This document shows, one piece after another, positions 11,561 through 22,979 of a stretch of 64,000 bases of DNA. The notes under the pieces were generated by a model that worked only from the letters and a program-made list of their open reading frames with translations, made no database searches and had not been told where the DNA came from. The stretch comes from Anthoceros angustus (lineage: Eukaryota > Streptophyta > Anthocerotopsida > Anthocerotales > Anthocerotaceae). Both the position numbers and the translations under genes were made by a program. Position 1 is the stretch's first letter. The number at the start of each line of letters is the position of its first letter. The stretch lies in assembly GCA_010909165.1 (NCBI GenBank), contig MU008158.1, forward strand, positions 3,063,478 through 3,127,477, in the 5' to 3' direction.

Positions 11561-14285
11561 ACCGCTCCCTCCTCCTCAATAACCTCGTCAGCCGCCCACT
11601 GTGTAACCACGTCTGCCAGACTGCTGGCGCACATCTTCCAGTTCACCGCATTTCGCATGATGTCCACCAGGGAGGTGCCCACAGTATGTCACTCGCAGCA
11701 TTCTTCTGCCACAATCTGTGAGTGCAGCTGTCTGCCCTTATGTAGGGCACCAGTGCCTGCACAGGTCTTCAGAAGGGAAGCAAAAGTAACATGGTTAGCC
11801 TTCTTGCTCCATTTGTCTATGCATACCAAGCCCCTCACGTCCAAGATCTTGCTGTGCATACCCGGATATCAGGGCGGACCATGCTACGACATCCTTTGTG
11901 TTCATGTTGTCAAAAACCTGGCGTGCTTCTTCCAGTTTACCACATACACGTCACCAGTATGACATCCAGCAGTCCTTATGAAAAATCTGAGAGTGCGGCT
12001 GCCTGCCCTTTTGAGGAAGCACATTCTCCCCAAGAGGAAAAAGCAGTTTCCTCTGGCGTACACACTTGCGCTCCAGGGAGTCCATTATTCTCACAGTCGA
12101 CCCTCACAACTGCAACAACCAGTTCCGAATCAATGGACACAGTACCCATCCCTTACAACAATGTCTCTCTGTTCCAGCCTTGACATGATATCCGTGGGAC
12201 TGTGGCAGTTGCTGCACATGCATAGATTCTTTCAGCATGCACACAGAGCACATATCCTTCTCAGACACTGGCTTCAACACCAACTGTGTCAGAGGCACAA
12301 TATCCTCTCTCCTTTTTCCCACCAAAAATCTATGTACATCCTTATTCACCTCCATGGTCGCCACTGCAGGTTTCTTGTTAGCTCCTGCTACCCTTCTCTC
12401 TGTGTTTCAATCCTGTCCACATAGGTCCACCTCCCTAAATCTGCGTAGCCATTGGCTATAACAACATGAGCGGGCGCCTCCTGCGGGTCTAGCTTAACAA
12501 TGCTTTCAAAACACCACATCACCATCTCTATACCTCCATGCCTTTTGCAGGCAATCAGCAAAGACATCAACCCCACGACACCACTTTGGCCCTCTCATGA
12601 GGATAGCACCTTCTCTGCCTCATCTAAGTTGTCCGCACGCCCAAGAAGATCAATCATGCAGGTGTCATGCTCAATAGTAGGTTTGATGCTATGCTGGTTA
12701 GCCATGGAATCAAAGTGCTTGTGACCCTCGTCAACCAGTCCCCCATGACCGCATGGGGCTAGAAAGCAAGTTTAGTAGCACCATCAGGCTGAATACCGGC
12801 AACTAACCTCTCCTCAAAACACGCTAGTGCCTTGTGAGCTTCATCACAAGTACCCTACCCAGATATTAGGGAATTCCATGTCACCAAATCCTTTGAGGCC
12901 ATGATGTCAAAAACCTGGCGTGCATCTTTCACTGCACCACACTTTGCATACATGTCCACCAGGAAGCGCCCAACACTATGACATCCAGCAGTCCTCTTTC
13001 CACTATCTCTGAGTGCAGCAGCCTGCCCTTCTATGAGGCACCAGTGCTTGCACAGGCGTTCAGAAGGCAAGAAAAAGTGACATGGTTCGCCAAAATCAGC
13101 CCCTCCTCCTCCATTGGTTCATACAGAACGAGCGCCTCATGTCAGAGCCCTTGCACAACATACCCAGCAATAAGCGTCGTACACGTCACCACGTTCTTTG
13201 TGGTCATGCTGTCAAAGACCTGGCGTGCATCCTTCAGTTCATCGCATTTTGCATATACATGTCCACCAGGCAGTCGCCAACAAAGAAGCCAAGAGGAATG
13301 CTACTGTGCAATACATCACAGTGCACTTCTCTGCCAGATTCCAAGTCGGCTGCAAATACACAAGCTTGAAGGGCAGCTAAGCATCTCATGGTACAGTTGC
13401 ATGGCCTTGTTAGGTCTCCCATCCTTAGCATATGCAGAAACTATGGAAAACCACATGAAGGCATCTGGTTTGCCCACCCTGGCGAACACATCCATGGCCT
13501 CCTGCAGACGACCTCCACATGCATACATGCGCAGGATATGGCTCCCTAAGTACGCATCCGACTCGGACCCGAGTTCGACTGTGAGGTCATGAACTCGTCG
13601 CCCCACAACCAGATCCTTCTTAGCTGTACACAGTTTCATCCCCTGCTGACAAAGTGCTCACGGTTACAGCCCTTTTCCGATCCTGCACGCCTGCCAGGTT
13701 CAGGCTTATCCGGAGAGCTGGAGTCGGAAGGAGAGGCACCATGACCCATCTGCATATCCAAGGAAACGCGCTGCTCGTCAACGCAAGCTGGCTTAAACAT
13801 GTTGTTTAACCACAGCACCCGGCCGAACCCCTTCCGCCGGAAATCAGGCGAACAGCTGTTCTTATCTTGTCTGTTGTCCACCACATGGTAGGGTCCAGAA
13901 ACAATTGTTGCCACAAGTGCTCCTGCTCCTGGCTGCGACCATCGTTGGAAAATCCATCCCCACCCACGTATTTTCTCGGAAATGGAAGAACTGGGCTTCT
14001 TGCACTGCTGCACCTGGCCCACATTTCCGAATCTGCACGCTTCCCCGGTTCAGGATTACCCGGCGAGCTAGACTTGGAAGGAGAGGCACCATGACCCATC
14101 CGCATATCCAAGGAAACGAGCTGCTCATCACCCCAAGCTGGCTCACGCCGGAAGTCAGGCGAACGGGAGCTCTTCATAGCTCGTCTGTTGTCCCACCACA
14201 TGGTGCAGTCAAATAAATTTTTGCAAGTGCCAATGAGGAGCGGGAAGTGTAGTTTATGTGATTCATCCAATAGTGAATCTCCCAA
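11560..14285 (-). pseudogene. Decayed PLS-class pentatricopeptide repeat (PPR) gene(s)
   Basis: Read on the minus strand, PPR motifs are clear but in changing frames. 13,639-13,316 gives VHDLTVELGSESDAYLG ... LRMYACGGRLQEAMDVFARV; 13,431-13,234 gives ALQACVFAADLESGREVH; 13,070-12,855 gives [18 protein letters not shown] and [13 protein letters not shown]; 12,576-12,388 resembles the E motif that closes PLS-class proteins (IVKLDPQEAPAHVVIANGYA). PPR text resumes at 11,990-11,560 (KLEEARQVFDNM, LLKTCAGTGALHKGRQLHS), so there may be two tandem remnants. Family members bind organelle RNA and support editing or processing. 14,285-13,640 is an upstream low-complexity part holding an internal ~290-bp duplication (VSLDMQMGHGASPS versus VSLDMRMGHGASPS). 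Small frameshifts and stops break the frame throughout. If these are sequencing indels the gene could be intact, but their number argues otherwise. Confidence 0.75.
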
Positions 14286-14433
14286 CTATGGCATACCAAA
14301 GAGGACAGAGGGACGGACATTTTTTCTTCCGCAAAACTTTTGGTGTCCGGTTTGGTAACCCGACCGAAATGGGGTAGCCAAAGGGACGCACCAAAGCGGC
14401 CACTTCGCGGTCATCGGATTTCAGAAAGGGAAC

Positions 14434-14594
14434 TTTAGGGTTTTTGCGCGCACTCTATGTGTTTTTTCTTCCACGCAGAACAAAAATTTTTGTTCCGCGC
14501 GCAACGTTCCTGTTTAGGGTCCGGTAGGCCTCATAGGCAAGCCACATGCCCGTTTTAGGGTTCATGTGCTAAGAGGGTGGAGCATGGTTTAGGG
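14434..14594 (+). repeat. Cluster of plant telomere-type TTTAGGG motifs
   Basis: TTTAGGG occurs at 14434, 14513, 14554 and 14588, with a degenerate one just after. The duplicated copy has it at 16068, 16151, 16193, 16230 and 16243. They are dispersed rather than tandem. This could be a degraded interstitial telomere tract, telo-box-type sites, or chance within a TE. Confidence 0.55.
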
Positions 14595-14758
14595 CAGGGT
14601 TTAGGCAAGCGATTTGGCGGGCTGCTGCGCCACGCAGCGGGTTGGGGCGACCGGGGCGGCGGCGAGGGACGAGGCGGGCGAGGGGCGAGGTCCCGAGGCA
14701 GGCGACGAGGTGCGAGGCGGGGCGTGTCGAGCCGCGGCGAGCCGCAAGCGCCCAGCAG

Positions 14759-15930
14759 GCGCCTCATGTCAGAGCCCTTGCACAACATACCCAGCAATAA
14801 GCGTCGTACACGTCACCACGTTCTTTGTGGTCATGCTGTCAAAGACCTGGCGTGCATCCTTCAGTTCATCGCATTTGCATATACATGTCCACCAGGCAGT
14901 CGCCAACAAAGAAGCCAAGAGGAATGCTACTGCAATACATCACAGTGCACTTCTCTGCCAGATTCCAAGTCGGCTGCAAATACACAAGCTTGAAGGGCAG
15001 CTAAGCATCTCATGGTACAGTTGCATGGCCTTGTTAGGTCTCCCATCCTTAGCATATGCAGAAACTATGGAAAACCACATGAAGGCATCTGGTTTGCCCA
15101 CCCTGGCGAACACATCCATGGCCTCCTGCAGACGACCTCCACATGCATACATGCGCAGGATATGGCTCCCTAAGTACGCATCCGACTCGGACCCGAGTTC
15201 GACTGTGAGGTCATGAACTCGTCGCCCCACAACCAGATCCTTCTTAGCTGTACACAGTTTCATCCCCTGCTGACAAAGTGCTCACGGTTACAGCCCTTTT
15301 CCGATCCTGCACGCCTGCCAGGTTCAGGCTTATCCGGAGAGCTGGAGTCGGAAGGAGAGGCACCATGACCCATCTGCATATCCAAGGAAACGCGCTGCTC
15401 GTCAACGCAAGCTGGCTTAAACATGTTGTTTAACCACAGCACCCGGCCGAACCCCTTCCGCCGGAAATCAGGCGAACGGAGCTGTTCTTATCTTGTCTGT
15501 TGTCCCACCACATGGTAGGGTCCAGAAACAATTGTTGCCACAAGTGCTCCTGCTCCTGGCTGCGACCATCGTTGGAAAATCCATCCCCACCCACGTATTT
15601 TCTCGGAAATGGAAGAACTGGGCTTCTTGCACTGCTGCACCTGGCCCACATTTCCGAATCTGCACGCTTCCCCGGTTCAGGATTACCCGGCGAGCTAGAC
15701 TTGGAAGGAGAGGCACCATGACCCATCCGCATATCCAAGGAAACGAGCTGCTCATCACCCCAAGCTGGCTCACGCCGGAAGTCAGGCGAACGGGAGCTCT
15801 TCATAGCTCGTCTGTTGTCCCACCACATGGTGCAGTCCAAATAAATTTTTTGCAAGTGCCAATGAGGAGCGGGAAGTGTAGTTTATGTGATTCATCCAAT
15901 AGTGAATCTCCCAACTATGGCATACCAAAG
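14759..15930 (-). pseudogene. Second, truncated copy of the PPR 5' region
   Basis: Duplicate of 13,132-14,300. The 107-residue open frame at 14,940-15,263 is identical in sequence to that at 13,316-13,639, including the same premature end. It lacks every PPR motif beyond the duplication boundary at 14,759, including the E motif, so it cannot encode a full protein. Confidence 0.8.
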
Positions 15931-16111
15931 AGGACAGAGGGGACGGACATTTTTTTTCTTCCGCAAAACTTTTGGTGTCCGGTTTGGTAACCCGACCGAA
16001 ATGGGGTAGCCCAAAGGGGACGCACCAAAGCGGCCACTTCGCGGTCATCGGATTTCAGAAAGGGAACTTTAGGGTTTTTTTGCGCGCACTCTATGTGTTT
16101 TTTTCTTCCAC

Positions 16112-16141
16112 GCGGAACAAAAAATTTTTGTTCCGCGCGCA
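16112..16141. repeat. Perfect palindrome with A/T centre and CGCG ends
   Basis: Arms CGCGGAACAAAAA / TTTTTGTTCCGCG surround an AT centre. The other copy, at ~14,475-14,500, carries one mismatch in the outer arm (CGCAGAAC). It could extrude as a hairpin, or be a small hairpin element end. Confidence 0.7.
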
Positions 16142-16259
16142 ACGTTCCTGTTTAGGGTCCGGTAGGCCTCATAGGCAAGCCACATGCCCGTTTTTAGGGT
16201 TCATGTGCTAAGAGGGTGGAGCAGCATGGTTTAGGGCAGGGGTTTAGGGCAAGCGATTT

Positions 16260-16960
16260 GGCGGGCTGCTGCGCCACGCAGCGGGTTGGGGCGACCGGGG
16301 CGGCGGGCGCGGCGGCGAGGGGCGAGGTCCCGAGGCAGGCGACGAGGTGCGAGGCGGGCGTGTCGAGCCGCGGCGAGCCGCAAGCGCCCAGCAGGCGCCC
16401 TCATTGTGGTCGGGCGCGGCGGGCGGCGGCGAGGGGCGAGCCCACCGCCACGACGCTGGGCGGCGAGGGGCGAGGCGGCGGCAGGCGGCGGGGGGTTTCG
16501 CGGACCGGGCGGAGAAGGCGGGGCCGCTCGGGCAAGGCACGGGCGGAGGAGGGGCTGCGGTGGCGGCGAGGGACGAGGCGGCGGCCGGCAAAGTAGACGA
16601 GGGACTCGAGGCGGGCGGGCGTGTCGAGCCGCGGCGAGGGACGAGGCGAGGCGGCGGGCCTTCACTGGGTGACGGACGAGGCGGCCACCGCAGCAAGGAG
16701 AGGCGGGCAAGGAGGCGGGCGGGCGGGCGGGGCAAGGCGGGGAGGCGGGGCAGGCGGAGGAAGGCGGTGGGCGAGGCGGGCGCGGCGCGCGGCGGGCGGC
16801 GAGGCGGGCGGGCAAGGCGGGGAGGCGGAGGAGGCGGGCGGCGAGGCGGGCGGGGCAGGCGGCGAGGCGGGCAAGGAGGCGGGCGTGGCGGCGAGGCGGG
16901 CGGGCGCGGCGAGGCGGAGGAGGGTTCCACGATCTCCTCCGATCCTGCACCAAGCCGCAA
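16260..16960 (+). repeat. G-rich low-complexity tract of GGCGGGCGAGG-type units
   Basis: About 700 bp of irregular repeats made of GGCGGGCG, GGCGAGG and GGCGGGG, very G-rich on the plus strand. The long open frames in several phases here are composition artefacts (Gly/Arg/Ala or Pro/Arg/Ala only). Related shorter sequence is present in copy 1 near 14,630-14,755. Confidence 0.8.
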
Positions 16961-17387
16961 CTAACCTCGTCCCCATTTCTTCCCGCCCATGGTGATGCCG
17001 AATTGTTTGATGCTCATTTCTTGCAAACGGCCGACACGCAGATGGTCGCCGGTGCCACCGCAGTATTATTGTAGGCTTCTGCGGTTGTGGGCGGGATGGC
17101 GTGCACCGCCCACCCTCTCCTCCTCACATGCCGCAGCGCCTCAGGCGGCGGCAGGCGGGCGGGCAAGGAGGAGGAGGGTTCCACGATCTCCTCCGAGCTC
17201 ACCCGATCCTAATATGTGGAGTGAGTTGTTTCTGGTCTTATGACCCCAAGAAGCCAATGCATCCTTTGTCCCACGAGGAGCTTGATGCGCTTTTGCAAAG
17301 ATGCGGAGGACCACAACGACCTCATCCGCCACATAGAGAACTACCCTTGACTTCAAGTTCTTTTCGATGAGGAACGTGGTCGCAGTA

Positions 17388-20300
17388 TTTGACCGGACTC
17401 GACTTCCTATCGCGAGAGTGCCTTCCGTGTCGGAAGCGCACTATTTCATGCATACCCATTTTGATGGGTGGCCATTGGGTCCTAACGATCACCGCGAGGC
17501 CTCGCGGTCCAAGCACCCGAGTCACCGGAGGACTTCGTGGATGGCCAAGTTTCACTCCGACGGCTTGACTCACAGTGCCGCACGGCCGGCCTCGACGCTT
17601 ATCGCCTCCCGGATTTCATCTCAACGTCTTCTGAATTGGACGACGCCAACCATGTCTTGTGGGAGGAGATGAACGACCTCTACATCATCGAGGCGGTGAT
17701 CATGGGGTTAGGATCGTGGTCATGTGCTTTAGGCACCGTGGAGGGTTTTGATAGGACTTGATGTACGAGGCCTTTACGGTTTAGATTTGTAGGTGTCTTC
17801 GCACCCCGCTTCCCACGCTTTGACTTGACCAAATTTTGACGCTTCCCTCTTTCGTGTATTCTCACCACTCGGCGGATATCTGCCCACGTTTTCAACTTGG
17901 CCTCGGTTCATGCTTGCCGCCGCGCATCGTGTTCCCTCGTGCCTATATTTTGGCCCGCTTTTCCATTCTCCCTTGGCCTTGTCAACCCCTGCCCCCGGCT
18001 TTTGCCCCAGCTTTCCATGTGCGTCACACTTGCTTATTAAGTGACAACCCATACAGTCTGCCTTCTTTCAGTGTGATTTGGGTCCGCGGAACTCGCTCTT
18101 CACAGAGGTTCGTCGATTTGATAGCTCCTGCCTCCACTTCAAGGGGAATGCGGTTTCACACAAAGGTGATTCCGACACGCGTCTCCACAATTTTCATGCA
18201 CCATTCGGAAGGTCGTGATGAACTTGTGGAATGTCTCGCCCATGCCTTGCGGCGACCACAGAAAACCGCTTTGACGCAGGAGGCTATTCCATGAGCCCCT
18301 GCGTCATGTGTCCACGCGGTGGCCCCTCCGGCCCTCACGTTTCTATCCTATCGGCGGTGATGCCCTGTCCCCGTCGCCTTCCCTATCCATGTCTCGCTGT
18401 CTCCCCGCTTGCACTACACAGCCCGCCCCTAGTCGCTGCCCCCAGTGCCACCCGCGACGCACCTCATATGAAAAGCGTTCTGAAGAGGTTAAGGGCTCTC
18501 CATGTCCACAGTGTGCACTGGTGTGCATTCCACTCCCACACCATCTCCTGCAGAGGGATCCCCGCCGCCGCAATACAAGCACACCCGCCACCGCCTATGC
18601 GATACATGTCCGGAGGTAATTTGTACACTTCAAGCTCGCCTCAGACGCCATGTCCTCGCCACTTGCATGTCCTACACAAAACATTTGTCGCCATCAAGAA
18701 TCGCTGGTGTTCACATTCGTGACGGTCTTGGCCGACGCTCACTTACCCCTCACAATGCTATCGGAGGAAGCGGTGGCACCTCCGGTGCAACATTGCGGGG
18801 CGCATCGTGGTCCGGGACATAGTAGTCGTTGTCGCCCTCCTCGTCTACCCCATATGCGGCCCTACCAGCGCCACCGCCTCCTCCGGAAGGCCTCCGCGGG
18901 CGTGGCCAGCTATGTCATCGCCTCCGACCTCATTTTCCTCACTGTGCAAGTTCCACACCAACGAAAGTCGCCAGCTCTGTCCTCATGGTGGGCATGAATG
19001 CTGCGTGCAAGGAATGTATGTGCCAAGGGTTCGTGGTATCCAACTCACTACCGGCCCCGCAGCTCCAACATGTACCTCTTGTACAGGAAGCCCCACTTCT
19101 CCTTCAGAGCCCTCCGGAAGTGCTCGGCGCGCCGCCTCACACCCACGCACTCCACCCACCAACCACGCTATGTCGCACGGCCCGGCGTTCCGCAGCCGCA
19201 TTCGTGAAGCACATTGCGGCAAATCCCTTCACATGACATCCAAGATCCACCTTACGATTGTGCACCGATGGCCCCGAATGAAGTTCCTCCCGTTCTCTCG
19301 CGGCCTCGCGGTTCAGGTCCTCCTCAACTAGGTTGTGCTCCGCAGCGAAATCGGACCGAATCCGCTGCGGGTGCCCAAACCTACGCACCGCCTCCGCGTA
19401 CGCCTTGTAGATTGTTCCTGCCCGCTTGTTGTCCTCCAGCACCGCCCACGTTATGTAGTGCGTGGCCCCATCTATGGCCGCGTGCACCCTGAAGTGGAAC
19501 ATGTACATCTTGTCGCCGCAAAGACAACACTCGCACCCGTTAGCTTGCGTCGCGGCTATTTGACCGGACTCGACTTTATCATGAGAGTGCCTTCCGTGTC
19601 GGAAGCGCACTATTTCATGCATACCCATTTTGATGGGTGGCCATTGGGTCCTAACGATCACGAGGCCTCGCGGTCCAAGCACCCGAGTCACCGGAGGACT
19701 TCGTGGATGGCCAAGTTTCACTCCGACGGCTTGACTCACAGTGCCGCACGGCCGGCCTCGACGCTTATCGCCTCCCCGGATTTCATCTCAACGCCTTCTA
19801 CGAATTGGACGCCAACCATGTCTTGTGGGAGGAGATGAACGACCTCTACATCATCGACGGTGATCATGGGGTTAGAGGTGGTCATGTGCTTTAGGCACTG
19901 TGGAGCAGGGGTTTTGATAGGACTTGATGTACGAGGCCTTTACGGTTTAGATTTGTAGGTGTCTTCGCACCCGCTTCCCACGCTTTGACTTGACCAAATT
20001 TTGACGCTTCCCTCTTTCGTTTATTCTCACCCACGGCCTCGTCACGTGCATTTTGGCCCGCTTCCATTCTCCCTTGGCCTTGTCAACCCCCGCCCGCTTT
20101 TGCCCCTTTTCCATGTGGCCACGCTTGCTTATTAATTGACAACCCATACAGGCTGCCTTCTTTCAGGGTGATTTGGGTCCGCGGAACTCGCTCTTCACAG
20201 AGGTTCGCCGCTTTGATAGCCGCCCACTTCAAGGGAATGCGGTTTCACACAAAGGTGATTCCGACACGCCTCCACAATTTTCATGCACCATTGTCGGAAG

Positions 20301-21560
20301 GTCGTGACAACTTGTGGAATGTCTCGCCCATGCCTTGGCCGGACCATGAAACCGTTGCGGACGCAGGAGGCTATTCCATGAGCCCCCCATGTGTCCACGC
20401 TGTGGCCCCTCCGCCCCTCACGTTTCTATCCTATCGGCGGTGATGCCCTGTCCCGTCGCCTTCCCTATCCATGTCTCACTGCCTCCCGCTTGCACTACAG
20501 CCGCCCCTAGTCGCCCCTGCCACCCGCGACGCACCTCATATGAAAAGCTCAAGAGGTTAAGGGCTCTCCATGTCCACAGCAGCATCGGGTTCGCATTCCA
20601 CTCCCACACCATCTCCTGCAGAGGGATCCCCGTCACCGCAATACAAGCACACTCACACCGCCTATGCGATACATGTCCGGAGGTAATTTGTACACTTCAA
20701 GCTCAGACGCCATGTCCTCGCCACTTGCATGTCCTACACAAAACATTTGTCGTCATCAAGAATCGCTGGTGTTCACATTCGAGACGGTCTTGGTGGCGTT
20801 CACTTACCCCTCACAAGAATGCTATCGGAGGAGTGGCACCTCCGGTGCAACATTGTCGCTGTGGTCCGGGACATAGTAGTCGTTGTCGTCCTCCTCGCCT
20901 ACCCCATATGCGGCCCTACCAGCCTCCTCCTCCGGAAGGCCTCCGGACGTGGCCTATGTCATCGTCTCCGACCTCATTTTCCTCACCGCAAGTTCCACAC
21001 CAACGAAAGTCGCCACTCTCTCCTCATGGTGGGCATGAATGTCGCAAGGAATGTATGTGCCAAGGGTTCGTGGTATCCAACTCACGCCCGCAGCTCCAAC
21101 ATGTACCTCTTGCAGAAGCCCCACTTCTCCTTGAGCGCCCTCCGTGCTCGATCGCCTCACACCCACGCACTCCACCCACCAACCACGCTATGTCCGGCAC
21201 GGCCGGCCGGAAGTTCCGCAGCCGCATTCGTGAAGCACATTGCGGCAAATCCCTTCACATGACATCCAAGATCCACCTTACCCGACATTGTCACCGATGG
21301 CCCCGAATGAAGTTCCTCCCGTTCTCTCGCGGCCTCGCTGGTTGAGTCCTCCTCAACTAGGTTGTGCTCAGCAAATCGGACCGAATCCGCGGGTGGTGCC
21401 CAAACCTACGCACCGCCTCCCACGCGCCTTGTAGATTGTTCCCGCTTGTTGTCCTCCAAGCACGTTATGTATGTGCGTTGCCCCATCTATGGCCGTGCAC
21501 CTCAAGTGGAACATGTACATCATCGACGCGCAAAGACAACACTCGCACCCGTTAGCTTGC
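17388..21560. repeat. Tandem duplication of ~2.1 kb, second copy shortened
   Basis: Copy A is ~17,388-19,555 and copy B ~19,556-21,560. They align end to end, for example TTTGACCGGACTCGACTT at ~17,390 and ~19,560. Copy B is ~160 bp shorter through many 2-8 bp losses, such as ACGACGCC to ACGCC and CCGCCGCCG to CCGTCACCG. A third partial copy of the distal part lies at ~22,020-22,640. Confidence 0.8.
19137..19570 (-). pseudogene. Integrase core-domain (rve-type) transposon fragment, best copy
   Basis: On the minus strand the frame reads MYMFHFRVHAAIDGATHYI, then VRRFGHPQRIRSDFAAEHN, then GPSVHNRKVD. This is the order seen in eukaryotic integrase-core proteins of the HxxIDGxSR ... RSDxGxEN ... 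SVHNxR type, a DDE/RNase H fold used by mobile elements. The first two acidic residues are visible (IDG, RSD), and EHN may stand for the downstream Glu region. No complete flanking zinc-binding or C-terminal domains are present. It lies in the 2.1 kb duplication and has no associated intact element ends, so I call it a dead fragment. The exact superfamily is unassigned. Confidence 0.6.
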
Positions 21561-21562
21561 AT
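21175..21562 (-). pseudogene. Integrase fragment, second, more degraded copy
   Basis: Same order of motifs as the copy ending at ~19,570 but with small deletions. AIDGATH is followed immediately by frameshifts, and the RSD segment is reduced to a garbled RRCVGLGTTRGFG. It belongs to copy B of the 2.1 kb duplication. Confidence 0.55.
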
Positions 21563-22157
21563 GCGTTGTCTTTGCGGCTATCGACTCAGCGACCACCATG
21601 TGCTCCAAGTTCCGCACACTCCATGTGCCACATGTACATCGGTGTTACGGTATTGCACCGCGAATCTTGTGCGACCTCATTTCCATGGCCTCCTACCGCA
21701 TGGCTCGCAATGCCGCCACACCGCCTCGGCACGAGCCCCGCAGTGCTGCGCACAATCCTCACTCCCGCTCACACCCCGCCGCGTGATGGTCACATTTTGT
21801 AGGATGAGGTTGCACGCCTTCTATTGTTCTCGCGGACCCGCGAGTGCCTCTCCATCCCGGGCACCGTGCCGCCACCTCCTCAACGTCATGCACATCCCAC
21901 CGCCTGCGAGCCCTTTCAATGTCCGTCCCGCCTCCTCCGCCCCTGCGATGTTCCTCAAAGTCTCCACTTGAAAGGGCAGCCGACTGCCTTCCTCTCCCCG
22001 CCCGCCGCCTGCTTGATGTGAGGGCTCTGATCGTCTCCGACCTCATTTTCCTCACCACATGCAAGTTCCACACCAACGAAAGTCGCATTTCTGTCCTCAT
22101 GGTGGGCATGAATCTGCGTGCAAGGAATGTATGTGCCAAGGGTTCGTGGTATCCAAC

Positions 22158-22684
22158 TCACGGGCTGCGGCTCCAACATGTACCTCTTGTCGGCCCCACT
22201 TCTCCTTGAGCGCCCTCCGGAAGTGCTCGATCGCGCCTCACACCACGTGCCCACCCACCAACCACGCCGTTATATACGCAGGCTCCGGCTTCGGAAGTTC
22301 CAGCCGCATTCGTGAAGCACATTGCGGCAAATCCCTTCACATGACATCCGGTATCCACCTTACGATTGTGCACCGATGGCCCCGAATGAAGTTCCTCCGT
22401 TCTCTCGCGGCCTCGCTGGTTGAGTCCTCCTCAACTAGGTTGTGCTCAATCGGACGAATCCGCGGGTGCCCAAACCTCCGCACCGCCTCGCGTCGCCTTG
22501 TAGATTGTTCTGCCCGCTTGTTGTCCTCCGCCCGCGTTATGTAGTCGTTGCCCCATCTATGGCGCGTGCACCACGAAGTGGAACATGTACATCTTGCGGC
22601 GCTGCACTCGCACCCGTTAGCTTGCATGCGTTGTCTTGCTATCGACTCGGCGACCACCATGTGCTCCAAGTTCCGCACACTCAC
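22158..22684 (-). pseudogene. Integrase fragment, third copy
   Basis: Minus-strand text includes EAVRRFGHPRIRP and EHNLVEED in a 115-residue frame, with the IDG motif lost to indels. The flanking repeat sequence matches the other two copies. Confidence 0.5.
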
Positions 22685-22979
22685 GATCCATGTGCCACAT
22701 GTACATGTTGTACATTATTGCACACCCGCGAATCGCATGCGACCTCATTTCCATGGCCTCCGGTGCATGGCTCGCAATCTTGCCGTCACACCTGGGCGCA
22801 GCCCGCGTGTTGCACAATCCTCACTCCCGGTTCACACACCACCGCGTGATGGTCACATTTTGTAGGATGAGGTTGCGGGGCGTCTTCTATTGTTCTCGGC
22901 GGACCCGTGGCGGCTCTCTCCATCACAGGCACCGTGCGGCCACCTCCTCAGCGTCGCGGTGCACATCCCGGCTCGCTGC

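Larger units (their letters stand above)
13132..16394. repeat. Tandem duplication of 1.63 kb carrying part of the PPR gene
   Basis: Copy 1 is 13,132-14,758 and copy 2 is 14,759-16,394. Both start at GCGCCTCATG, and copy 2 is followed at 16,395 by GCGCCCTCAT, so all three boundaries share the same short homology. Copies differ mainly by 1-3 base indels in homopolymers and micro-repeats, for example a C run of two versus three, GTGTG versus GTG, and T runs of different length. Copy 1 retains the rest of the PPR sequence to its left; copy 2 is cut off there. Confidence 0.9.

Noticed and set aside
13132-16394. Two functional tandem PPR genes.
   Set aside because: Frames are broken by the same and additional indels, and copy 2 stops at the duplication boundary before the distal PPR and E motifs.
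16231-16995. 240-residue Pro/Arg-rich and Gly/Arg-rich frames.
   Set aside because: Produced by the GGCGGGCGAGG-type repeat, which lacks stop codons in most frames.
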